In this document: in pieces, positions 57,412 to 64,000 of the stretch
Layout: every line of letters begins with the position of its first letter
Position numbering within the stretch: position 1 is the first letter of the stretch
NCBI RefSeq assembly: GCF_002198715.1
Contig: NZ_MWLK01000037.1
Coordinates: 212,045 to 276,044 of the forward strand
Source: Rhodomicrobium sp. R_RK_3
GTDB taxonomy: Bacteria > Pseudomonadota > Alphaproteobacteria > Rhizobiales > Rhodomicrobiaceae
Direction of reading: 5' to 3'
Length of the DNA: 64,000 nt
Program-made: the position numbers and the translations under genes
The notes under the pieces: generated by a model
Databases searched by the model: none
What the model saw: the letters and a program-made list of their open reading frames with translations, nothing else
What the model was told of the DNA's origin: nothing

Positions 57412-58482
57412 TTGGCAAGGATTACCCTCAGACAGCTTCTGGACGACGCGGCCGAGCATGGCTATGGCGTGCCGGCCTTCAACATCAACAATATGGAGCA
57501 GGGCCTCGCCATCCTGGAGGCGGCCAAGAAGACCGACTCGCCGGTCATCATCCAGGCCAGTCGCGGCGCGCGCTCCTATGCGGGCGACTTGCTGCTGGCC
57601 AAGCTGGTCGAAGGGCTCGAGGACCAGTATCCGGGCATCCCGATCTGCCTGCATCAGGACCACGGCAACAATGAAGCGACCTGCGCCTCGGCCATCCGCA
57701 TCGGCTTCGATTCCGTGATGATGGACGGCTCGCTGGAGGCGGACGGCTCGACGCCGGCATCCTACGAGTACAATGTCGGCATCACCCGCGAAGTGACCAA
57801 GATGGCGCATTGGGCCGGCGTCTCGGTCGAGGGCGAGCTGGGGTGTCTCGGCTCGCTGGAATCGGGCGAAGGCGAGAAGGAGGACGGCCACGGTTTTGAA
57901 GGCAAGCTCTCCAAGGAGATGCTGCTGACCGACCCGCAGCAGGCAGCGGAGTTCGTCGCCGAGACCAAGGTCGACGCGCTCGCCGTCGCCATCGGCACCT
58001 CGCACGGCGCCTATAAATTCACCCGCAAGCCGACCGGCGACGTGCTCGCCATGAACGTCATCGAGGCGATCCACGCCCGGCTCCCGAACACGCATCTGGT
58101 GATGCACGGCTCGTCGTCGGTGCCGCAGGATCTGCTCGACGTCATCAATGAGAATGGCGGCGAGATACGCGAGACCTACGGCGTGCCGGTCGAGGAGATC
58201 GTGCGCGGCATCCGGCATGGCGTTCGCAAGGTCAATATCGACACCGACCTGCGCCTCGCCGCGACCGCCGCCATCCGCAAGGTGCTGTTCAGCAGCAAGG
58301 GCGAGTTCGACCCGCGCAAATATCTGAAACCCGCCATCGCCGCGATGCAGAAGGTCTGCGAGGAGCGTTTCGAGCAGTTCGGCACCGCCGGGCGCGCCGC
58401 CAAGATCAAGGTGATGCCGCTGGCCGAGATGGCCAAGCGCTATGCCTCCGGCGCGCTCGACCCGCGCATCGGCGCAGCGTGA
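57412..58482 (+). CDS. fba: class II fructose-bisphosphate aldolase, Calvin subtype
   Basis: A 356-residue zinc aldolase. Metal and substrate residues lie in [11 protein letters not shown] (zinc His), [27 protein letters not shown] (zinc His) and [12 protein letters not shown] (zinc His). The subtype is that of autotrophs and many alphaproteobacteria. Start is TTG at 57412: AAGGAG ends seven to eight bases before it and the protein then begins [22 protein letters not shown] as in the family. No ATG fits. 11 bp after pgk, 8 bp before the rpe ATG. Confidence 0.95.
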   Translation: MARITLRQLLDDAAEHGYGVPAFNINNMEQGLAILEAAKKTDSPVIIQASRGARSYAGDLLLAKLVEGLEDQYPGIPICLHQDHGNNEATCASAIRIGFDSVMMDGSLEADGSTPASYEYNVGITREVTKMAHWAGVSVEGELGCLGSLESGEGEKEDGHGFEGKLSKEMLLTDPQQAAEFVAETKVDALAVAIGTSHGAYKFTRKPTGDVLAMNVIEAIHARLPNTHLVMHGSSSVPQDLLDVINENGGEIRETYGVPVEEIVRGIRHGVRKVNIDTDLRLAATAAIRKVLFSSKGEFDPRKYLKPAIAAMQKVCEERFEQFGTAGRAAKIKVMPLAEMAKRYASGALDPRIGAA

Positions 58483-58490
58483 GCGGAGCC

Positions 58491-59171
58491 ATGAGCGAGC
58501 GCAAGGTCGTCATCGCCCCGTCGATCCTCTCGGCCGATTTCGCCCGGCTCGGCGAGGAAGTCCGCGCCATCGACGCGGCGGGCTGCGACTGGGTGCATGT
58601 CGATGTGATGGACGGCCATTTCGTGCCGAACATCACCATCGGCCCCGATGTGGTGAAGGCGCTGCGGCCGCACAGCCCCAAACCCTTCGACGTGCATCTG
58701 ATGATCGCGCCTTGCGATCCTTATCTGGAAGCCTTCGCCAAGGCGGGCGCTGATATCATCACCGTGCACGCCGAGGCGAGTCCGCATCTGGACCGCTCGC
58801 TGCAGGCGATCCGCGCGCTTGGCAAGAAAGCGGGCGTCGCGCTGACGCCCTCGACGCCCGAAAGCGCCATCGAATACGTTCTTGACCGGCTCGACCTGAT
58901 CCTGGTGATGACGGTCAACCCCGGCTTCGGCGGCCAGGCCTTCATCCCGGCGCAATGCGAGAAGATCCGGCGCATCCGGGCGATGATCGGCAACCGCCCC
59001 ATCGACCTCGAAGTCGACGGCGGCATCAACGCCGACACGGTCGACCAGGTCGCGCGCGCCGGCGCCAACGCCATCGTTGCCGGCTCCGGTGTGTTCAAAG
59101 GCGGCGACTATGCCGGCAACATCGCCGCCATCCGCCGCAACGCCGAGAACGCCTTCGGCATCATGGTCTGA
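58491..59171 (+). CDS. rpe: ribulose-phosphate 3-epimerase
   Basis: A 226-residue TIM-barrel enzyme interconverting ribulose 5-phosphate and xylulose 5-phosphate. Motifs: [29 protein letters not shown] (metal and substrate residues), [12 protein letters not shown] and VDGGI. ATG at 58491 has GCGGAGCC upstream; a GTG at 58479 overlapping the aldolase stop is a second possibility. Last gene of the pgk-fba-rpe unit. Confidence 0.96.
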   Translation: MSERKVVIAPSILSADFARLGEEVRAIDAAGCDWVHVDVMDGHFVPNITIGPDVVKALRPHSPKPFDVHLMIAPCDPYLEAFAKAGADIITVHAEASPHLDRSLQAIRALGKKAGVALTPSTPESAIEYVLDRLDLILVMTVNPGFGGQAFIPAQCEKIRRIRAMIGNRPIDLEVDGGINADTVDQVARAGANAIVAGSGVFKGGDYAGNIAAIRRNAENAFGIMV

Positions 59172-59257
59172 GCGGCAGCAGAAATTGCGTGGAGATGGGC
59201 ATTTGGCTCGCTCCCACGCTTGCAGTCGGCGGCTTGCCGCGATACATAAGCCGCTCC

Positions 59258-59347
59258 GGAGAGGTGCTAGAGTGGTTGAATAGGCCGGTCTCGAAAACCG
59301 GAATACGCGCAAGCGTATCGAGGGTTCGAATCCCTCCCTCTCCGCCA
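59258..59347 (+). tRNA. tRNA-Ser (CGA)
   Basis: A 90-nt cloverleaf. Acceptor stem GGAGAGG pairs with CCTCTCC, discriminator G, encoded CCA (59345-59347). Anticodon stem CCGGT/ACCGG holds loop CTCGAAA, anticodon CGA for serine UCG codons. A long variable arm TACGC-GCAA-GCGTA and T-arm AGGG-TTCGAAT-CCCT are typical of class II tRNA-Ser. It marks the left border of the CRISPR-Cas region; tRNA genes are common integration sites. Confidence 0.97.
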
Positions 59348-59828
59348 GATGGCTATGCCTAGCAATGGTTTTTTGAGGTATATTGTCCCGGACTCACAAA
59401 TGGACTCACTTTCTCAAATTGATTAAATTCGTGGCACAGCCGTATCGCATTTAGTTGTCCGCGCTCGGCCGCTTGGGTTCTACTTTCGATTTCGGGGTTC
59501 GTTACGCGAGGGGTTTGCTTCAGAAGCTCTGGTTTGTGCAGCAAGCCCTTGATGCCGCGCTATTGATGTCCGCGTTTGTCGCTCAGGGGGTTGGGAACGC
59601 CTGAAGGCCCGCGCCTTCTTGCAAGGCGAACCGGCGCTTCGGTCATTTCCAGAATTGTGAGCGCCCTATCATCGATAACATCGGGCCGGGTTGGACAACA
59701 GTGACGCTCTATACTTGTCCTGGCGAGCCGAACTCTTTGGCACTTTTCCACAGTCCGCTGGCCGATGGCAAACGCGGCCCTTGATTCGTGCCAATAATTG
59801 CTGCTTCTCTCGGCGTGAGGGGTGGAGT
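59348..59828. other. 481-bp unassigned region between tRNA-Ser and cas3
   Basis: No gene is supported. There are two direct repeats of GGACTCAC (59390-59397 and 59402-59409). A T6 run at 59368-59373 may end tRNA transcription. Small minus-strand frames (for example 59359-59544) have no recognisable product. The region is less GC-rich than the core genes. It should contain the cas promoter and could contain an old integration junction, but no integrase fragment is identifiable. Confidence 0.5.
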
Positions 59829-62075
59829 ATGTATTTCGCACATTCACTGCAAGATCGGCCGCAGCAAGAATGGCAGCCGCTTGACGATCATTTAAAGCAA
59901 GTTTCCACGTTAGCTGGCGAATTTGCCGAGATTTTCGGTGGACGGCGTGCCGCCGTATTAGCCGGATTATTGCACGACATCGGAAAATACACGGATACCT
60001 TCCAGGCGCGCTTGATGAAGAATGGTATCTCCGTGGATCACGCGACAGCAGGAGCCCGTGAAGTTGGCCTCCTCCCATGCGCGCCGAGAGATAAAGTCGT
60101 AGCCGAATTAATCGCCTATGCCGTCGCGGGGCATCATGCCGGTCTGCCCGACAAGATTGGGGGGCCGAGTTCGCTAGCAGATCGGCTGAAGAAACCGCTT
60201 GAGCCTCTTGCCCCCAGTTGGCGTGACGCGACGGCCCCCGATGCCACTGGGCTTTGGCCCAAAATCCAACCAGATTCATTAAACCGACAGCGGGCAGCCT
60301 TTCAGCTCGGTTTCCTGGGCCGGATGATTTTCTCCTGCTTAGTGGATGCCGATTTTCGCGACACCGAAGCCTTTTACGCTCGTGCGCAAGGCTCCGAGGT
60401 CGATCGCGACTGGCCAGCTCTGTCAGCGAGTTTGGACGGGCTGATCCAGCGTCTCGGCGCTTATATGGCTCGCAAGCAAGCGACGGCCGGCGACACGCTG
60501 GTGAATCGCCTGCGCCGCGAGATATTGAGCCATATGCGTGGACAGTCCTCCCGGAAGCCCGGGCTGTTCACCCTTACGGTGCCAACGGGCGGCGGCAAGA
60601 CGCTGGCCTCGCTGGCATTCGCGCTCGACCACGCCAAAGCGCATGGGCTGGAGCGGATCGTTTATGCGATACCGTTCACCTCCGTCGTCGATCAGACGGC
60701 CGCCATTTTCCGCGAAGTTCTGGGCGATCAGTTCGTGCTCGAACATCACTCGGCGATCGAGGAGGAAAACAACCGCGAACGCACCGGGCGCGACAAGCTG
60801 AAACTGGCAATGGAGGATTGGGCCGCCCCGATCGTCGTCACTACCAATGTCCAGCTTTTCGAAAGCTTGTTCGCCGCCCGCCCCTCACGCTGCCGCAAGC
60901 TGCATAATCTCGCCCGCAGCGTGATCGTGTTGGATGAGGCGCAGACAATCCCGCTTGCCTTCCTCCGGCCCTGTGCGGCAGCACTCGACGAACTGGCCCG
61001 CAACTATGGCACAACGATCGTGCTTTGCACCGCCACGCAGCCAGCGCTGGATGCCCGGCATTTTGCAGGAGACGATTTGATTGGACTGAAGCTCGAGGGC
61101 CGTGAACTCGCACCCGATCCGGCCCGCCTCGCGCGTGAGCTGAAACGTGTGCGGATCAATAGGCGCGGCGAGACCGGCGACGACGAGCTGATGGATGCGC
61201 TTGCCGCCGAAGACCAAGGGCTGATCATCGTCAACAGTCGCGCCCATGCCCTGGCGCTTTTCCGCAAGGTAAGGGCGGCTGGACTCGACGGCGCCGTTCA
61301 CCTCACGACACGCCAATATGCGGCTCACCGACGGACCATATTGGCCGAGATTCGCCATAGGCTGAAGGATGGGCGCCCTTGCCGACTGATCGCGACATCT
61401 CTGGTGGAAGCGGGCGTCGATCTGGATTTCCCAAAGCTATGGCGGGCGGAGGCGGGACTCGATCAGATTACCCAGGCGGCGGGGCGCTGCAATCGCGAGG
61501 GCAACCGGTCGTTGGAGGCCAGCATCGTCACGATCTTCAAGGCTCGGGATAACCCGCCGCCTCGGGAGATCGCGCAGCTTGCAGGCGATTTCACCCGGAC
61601 GGCGGGAAAACATGACGATCTGCTCTCGCCGGAGGCGATGACGGATTATTTCCGCGAGGTCTATTGGCGCAAGGGCGAAGGGCTCGACGCGCGGGACATC
61701 ATTGGCCGCTTCAAGATCAGCGGCGGCGAGACCAACTTTGCCTATCGCAGCGCCGCCGACGATTTCCGGATGATCAACAGCGGCATGGCCCCGGTGATCA
61801 TCGCCAGGGACCCACCGGCGCGGCGCGCGTTGGAGAGATTGGGATCGGAAGGTGTTCACGCCGGCACCGTCGCGCGTGAACTTCAGACCTTTGTGGTGCA
61901 AGTGCCTCCCAAAGCCCGCGCGCTGCTCTGGAAATGCGGGCACGTGGCTTTTGCGCAGGAGCGTGAGTTCGGCGATCAGTTCGCCGTGTTGCGGACCGAG
62001 AGGTTATACAAACCCGAGGAAGGTCTCCTCTGGGAGAATGCTGATTATATTGACATCGAAAATTCGATTTACTGA
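59829..62075 (+). CDS. cas3: CRISPR-associated helicase-nuclease Cas3, type I-C
   Basis: A 748-residue fusion of an HD nuclease and a superfamily 2 helicase, the effector that degrades foreign DNA after Cascade binds. HD residues are His49-Asp50 (GLLHDIGKY) and His102-His103 (GHHAGLPD). Helicase motifs: Walker A PTGGGKT (252-258), DEAQ (369-372), SLVEAGVDL and motif VI QAAGRCNREG (549-558). The ATG at 59829 follows GAGGGGTGGAGT; an in-frame upstream extension is not family-like. First gene of a cas3-cas5-cas8c operon, the type I-C order. All catalytic motifs look intact. Confidence 0.95.
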   Translation: MYFAHSLQDRPQQEWQPLDDHLKQVSTLAGEFAEIFGGRRAAVLAGLLHDIGKYTDTFQARLMKNGISVDHATAGAREVGLLPCAPRDKVVAELIAYAVAGHHAGLPDKIGGPSSLADRLKKPLEPLAPSWRDATAPDATGLWPKIQPDSLNRQRAAFQLGFLGRMIFSCLVDADFRDTEAFYARAQGSEVDRDWPALSASLDGLIQRLGAYMARKQATAGDTLVNRLRREILSHMRGQSSRKPGLFTLTVPTGGGKTLASLAFALDHAKAHGLERIVYAIPFTSVVDQTAAIFREVLGDQFVLEHHSAIEEENNRERTGRDKLKLAMEDWAAPIVVTTNVQLFESLFAARPSRCRKLHNLARSVIVLDEAQTIPLAFLRPCAAALDELARNYGTTIVLCTATQPALDARHFAGDDLIGLKLEGRELAPDPARLARELKRVRINRRGETGDDELMDALAAEDQGLIIVNSRAHALALFRKVRAAGLDGAVHLTTRQYAAHRRTILAEIRHRLKDGRPCRLIATSLVEAGVDLDFPKLWRAEAGLDQITQAAGRCNREGNRSLEASIVTIFKARDNPPPREIAQLAGDFTRTAGKHDDLLSPEAMTDYFREVYWRKGEGLDARDIIGRFKISGGETNFAYRSAADDFRMINSGMAPVIIARDPPARRALERLGSEGVHAGTVARELQTFVVQVPPKARALLWKCGHVAFAQEREFGDQFAVLRTERLYKPEEGLLWENADYIDIENSIY

Positions 62076-62095
62076 TTGCGAAGGAACGAACCGCC

Positions 62096-62761
62096 ATGCC
62101 CTATGGCATCAGACTGAAAGTCTCGGGCGATTACGCCTGCTTTACTCGGCCGGAGATGAAGGTCGAGCGTGTTTCATACGATGTGATGACACCTTCGGCG
62201 GCGCGGGGCCTTTTGGAGGCGATCCATTGGAAGCCGGCGATCCGCTGGGTGATCGATGAAATCCATGTGCTGAAGCCCATTCGCTTTCAGTCGATCCGGC
62301 GAAATGAGGTGGGCAATAAGGCTCCAGCCGGCAAGATTAAGTCCGCTATGCGATCGGGCAGCCTTGAAGGACTACAGCTTCTCGTAGACGAAGACCGGCA
62401 GCAGCGGGCGGCAACCGTGCTCATCGATGTCGCCTATGTCATCGCCGCGCATTTTAAGCTGACGCCCAAGGCCGGCCCCGACGACAATGAGGGCAAGCAT
62501 CTCGATACCTTCAATCGCCGGGCCGCCAAAGGCCAATGCTTTCAGCAGCCTTGCCTTGGCACGCGGGAATTCGCCGCCAGATTTGAGCTTCTGTCGCCGG
62601 ATGCGCCCTTGCCGGCATCCATCGCGGAGACGCGCGATCTGGGGTTCATGCTCTGGGACATCGACCATGCCGGTGACCGCGCTTCGATGTTCTTTCGAGC
62701 TGGCCTCGAGAATGGCGTTATGAGAGTGCCCGCTCCCGACTCTGCGGAGATCCGCCGATGA
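62096..62761 (+). CDS. cas5c: Cas5c (Cas5d), type I-C
   Basis: A 221-residue RAMP protein that in type I-C replaces Cas6, cutting pre-crRNA and capping the crRNA 5' handle. Typical segments are GDYACFTRPEMKVERVSYDVMTPSAARGLLEAI and IRFQSIRRNEVG. EGKHLDTFNRR contains Lys134-His135, the likely counterparts of the catalytic Lys-His of characterised Cas5c. Starts 20 bp after cas3; its stop overlaps the cas8c start by 4 nt. Nothing suggests damage. Confidence 0.94.
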   Translation: MPYGIRLKVSGDYACFTRPEMKVERVSYDVMTPSAARGLLEAIHWKPAIRWVIDEIHVLKPIRFQSIRRNEVGNKAPAGKIKSAMRSGSLEGLQLLVDEDRQQRAATVLIDVAYVIAAHFKLTPKAGPDDNEGKHLDTFNRRAAKGQCFQQPCLGTREFAARFELLSPDAPLPASIAETRDLGFMLWDIDHAGDRASMFFRAGLENGVMRVPAPDSAEIRR

Positions 62762-63924
62762 GTGTGCTCGCGTCGCTCGTGCGCGCCTATGACCGCATGG
62801 CCGATCGCCACGAAGTGCCGCCGTTTGGGTATTCCAGTGAAGAAATTGGATTCGTGATCTCACTTAATGAGGACGGAACCTCTGCGGGACTACCCATTGA
62901 TGTTCGCGCGACCGCCGGAAAGAGACTAAGAGGCCGACGTTTATCGGTCCCTGCCTCCTTCAAGCGGCCAGGAATAACACCAAGAGCCTTTTTTCTCTGG
63001 GATAATACAGCGTTTGCGCTTGGCGTAAGCGCAAAAGAAGGCAAGGACGCCGCTTCTCGATTCCAGGCCTTTCTTGAGTTGCATGCCCGAGCGTTGCGAG
63101 ACGCCGACGACCCCGGCTTAAAGGCATTCCTTCGATTTATCGAGGCTTGGCGCCCAGAGGATTTCCTCCGTCTCGGCTGGCCTGATGAAATGAAAGACTT
63201 GAATGTTGTCTTCGCGTTGAATAGCGAGCGGCTGAGCGGCATCAATATCCATGACCGTCCGGCGGCGCGGTCGCTTTGGGCACGCCTCCTAGCGGATGGC
63301 GACAAGTCCAAGGCGGTCTGCATGATCTCGGGAGACGATGCGCCCGTTGCCCGTTTGCACCCCGCAATCAAGAGCGTTTGGGGTGCGCAGATAGCTGGCG
63401 CATCCATCGTATCGTTTAATCTGGAGGCGTCTGAATCTTACTGCCATGTACAGGGCGACAATGCCCCAGTCTCAGAAGCGGCGGCATTTGCCTACACAGC
63501 TGCGCTGAATAAGTTCCTCGAAACCGGCAGCCGGAATCGCATCCAGATCGGCGACGCATCGACGGTGTTCTGGGCCGACGCATCGTGCGTCGACGCCGAC
63601 CCGACTAGCATCGCGGAAGACGCCTTCCTCGCCATGTTCAACGGCATCGACGAGAGCGCCGACGGCCAAAAGGTAGGCGCGATCCTTGCCAAGATTCGCA
63701 ACGGCGAGAGGCTCGAAGATTTCGCGCCAGGACTCGCCAAAGGCGTGCGCTTTCATGTCCTAGGCCTCGCGCCTAACGCAGCCCGCCTCTCGGTCCGCTT
63801 CTGGCTCGAAGACGAGTTCGGCCGGCTCGCCGAGAATTACCGCCGCTTCGCCGACGACATGACGATCGAACCGCCGCCGAGGGGCGGCAATCCTCCGCTG
63901 TGGCGCTTCCTGGCTGAAACTGCC
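62758..63924 (+). pseudogene. cas8c: cas8c (csd1), 5' part only, interrupted
   Basis: The large subunit of the type I-C Cascade, normally about 580-600 residues. The reading frame starts MSVLASLVRAYDRMADR and is clearly Csd1-like: FVISLNEDGTSAGLPID, CMISGDDAPVARLHPAIKSVWGAQ, GASIVSFNLEASESY, RIQIGDASTVFWAD, and LGLAPNAARLSVRFWLEDEFGRL. After residue 389 (LWRFLAETA C) the frame passes into IS-end-like sequence (63925 onward) and stays open to the window edge with no further Csd1 similarity. Start ATG 62758 overlaps the cas5c stop (ATGA). Disruption rests on recognition of the IS end; the remainder of the gene is expected beyond the window. Confidence 0.85.
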
Positions 63925-64000
63925 TGTCAATCGGCGCCGAACTTTGACCCCCAATCGGCGTGCAAAATTGACCCTTGCCCGGCGCGCTTTTTCGCCTGCC
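63925..64000. mobile_element. left end of IS21-like insertion sequence (partial)
   Basis: From 63925 the sequence begins TGTCAATCGGCGCCGAA and contains two tandem 24-bp repeats: 63928-63951 and 63952-63975, each starting CAATCGGCG and ending TTGACCC with 18 of 24 positions identical. TG ends with several spaced repeats are typical of IS21-family termini, where they are transposase-binding sites. It interrupts cas8c. istA/istB and the right end would be beyond the window; the target duplication cannot be read. Confidence 0.75.

Noticed and set aside
59359..59544. 61-codon minus-strand frame after tRNA-Ser, considered as an integrase remnant
   Set aside because: No tyrosine-recombinase motif could be seen; left as unassigned sequence.
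59560..60279. 239-codon minus-strand frame over the start of cas3
   Set aside because: No recognisable product, overlaps the cas3 HD domain on the other strand, and no ribosome site.
59348..64000. CRISPR array
   Set aside because: No regularly spaced repeats of 28-37 bp with unique spacers were found. The 24-bp tandem repeats at 63928-63975 have no spacers and fit an IS end.

Overview
The window is GC-rich chromosomal DNA from an alphaproteobacterium, most probably of the Hyphomicrobiales (Rhizobiales). The indicators are an ldtR-ldtP pair, the conserved fabD-fabG-acpP-fabF-mltG string divergent from rpsF-rpsR-DUF2232-rplI, an Mg-type HemB, a rhizobial PmtA-like methyltransferase, and mesaconyl-CoA hydratase of the ethylmalonyl-CoA pathway. 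I cannot name the genus. No plasmid or prophage genes are seen; only the right end looks horizontally acquired.

Layout. 1-13.3 kb: a YcjX/YcjF pair, a small L,D-transpeptidase, a UMF1-type MFS carrier, a 728-residue unknown coiled-coil membrane protein, FadD, TrhO, a DUF4139 secreted protein and a CidA/LrgB pair. 13.3-21.5 kb: a membrane sensor histidine kinase, a GT61 glycosyltransferase, the N-degron enzyme Bpt, threonine deaminase, HemB and an extensin-like protein. 21.5-32 kb: valine catabolism (HIBYL-CoA hydrolase, MmsB), LdtR and LdtP, a MATE pump, a GH25 lysozyme, mesaconyl-CoA hydratase, an anchored unknown protein, and an MFS carrier followed by a 45-codon membrane microprotein. 32-43 kb: a Tat-exported DUF1501 protein with a diheme protein and a small secreted protein, a GT87 membrane glycosyltransferase with a small secreted protein, a DUF5989 microprotein with an SGNH hydrolase, and a cytochrome c / VOC / Tat small subunit / GMC oxidoreductase cluster that looks like a periplasmic flavo-dehydrogenase. 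43-51 kb: ribosomal protein operon and fatty-acid synthesis operon back to back. 51-59 kb: PmtA, a three-gene TRAP transporter resembling alpha-keto-acid carriers, then pgk, a class II aldolase and rpe.

At 59.26 kb a tRNA-Ser(CGA) gene marks a boundary. After 481 bp without a recognisable gene, a type I-C CRISPR-Cas operon begins (cas3, cas5c, cas8c). cas8c is broken after codon 389 by what looks like the left end of an IS21-type insertion sequence, which runs off the window. No CRISPR array is present in the window.

Other features of note are four copies of a dispersed element of about 110 bp with imperfect terminal inverted repeats, two genes too short for a routine ORF list (45 and 49 aa), palindromes upstream of both ldtR and ldtP, and a nested RNA-structure candidate between the TRAP binding protein and its permeases. 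All functional assignments are from reading the sequence; no database search was run.
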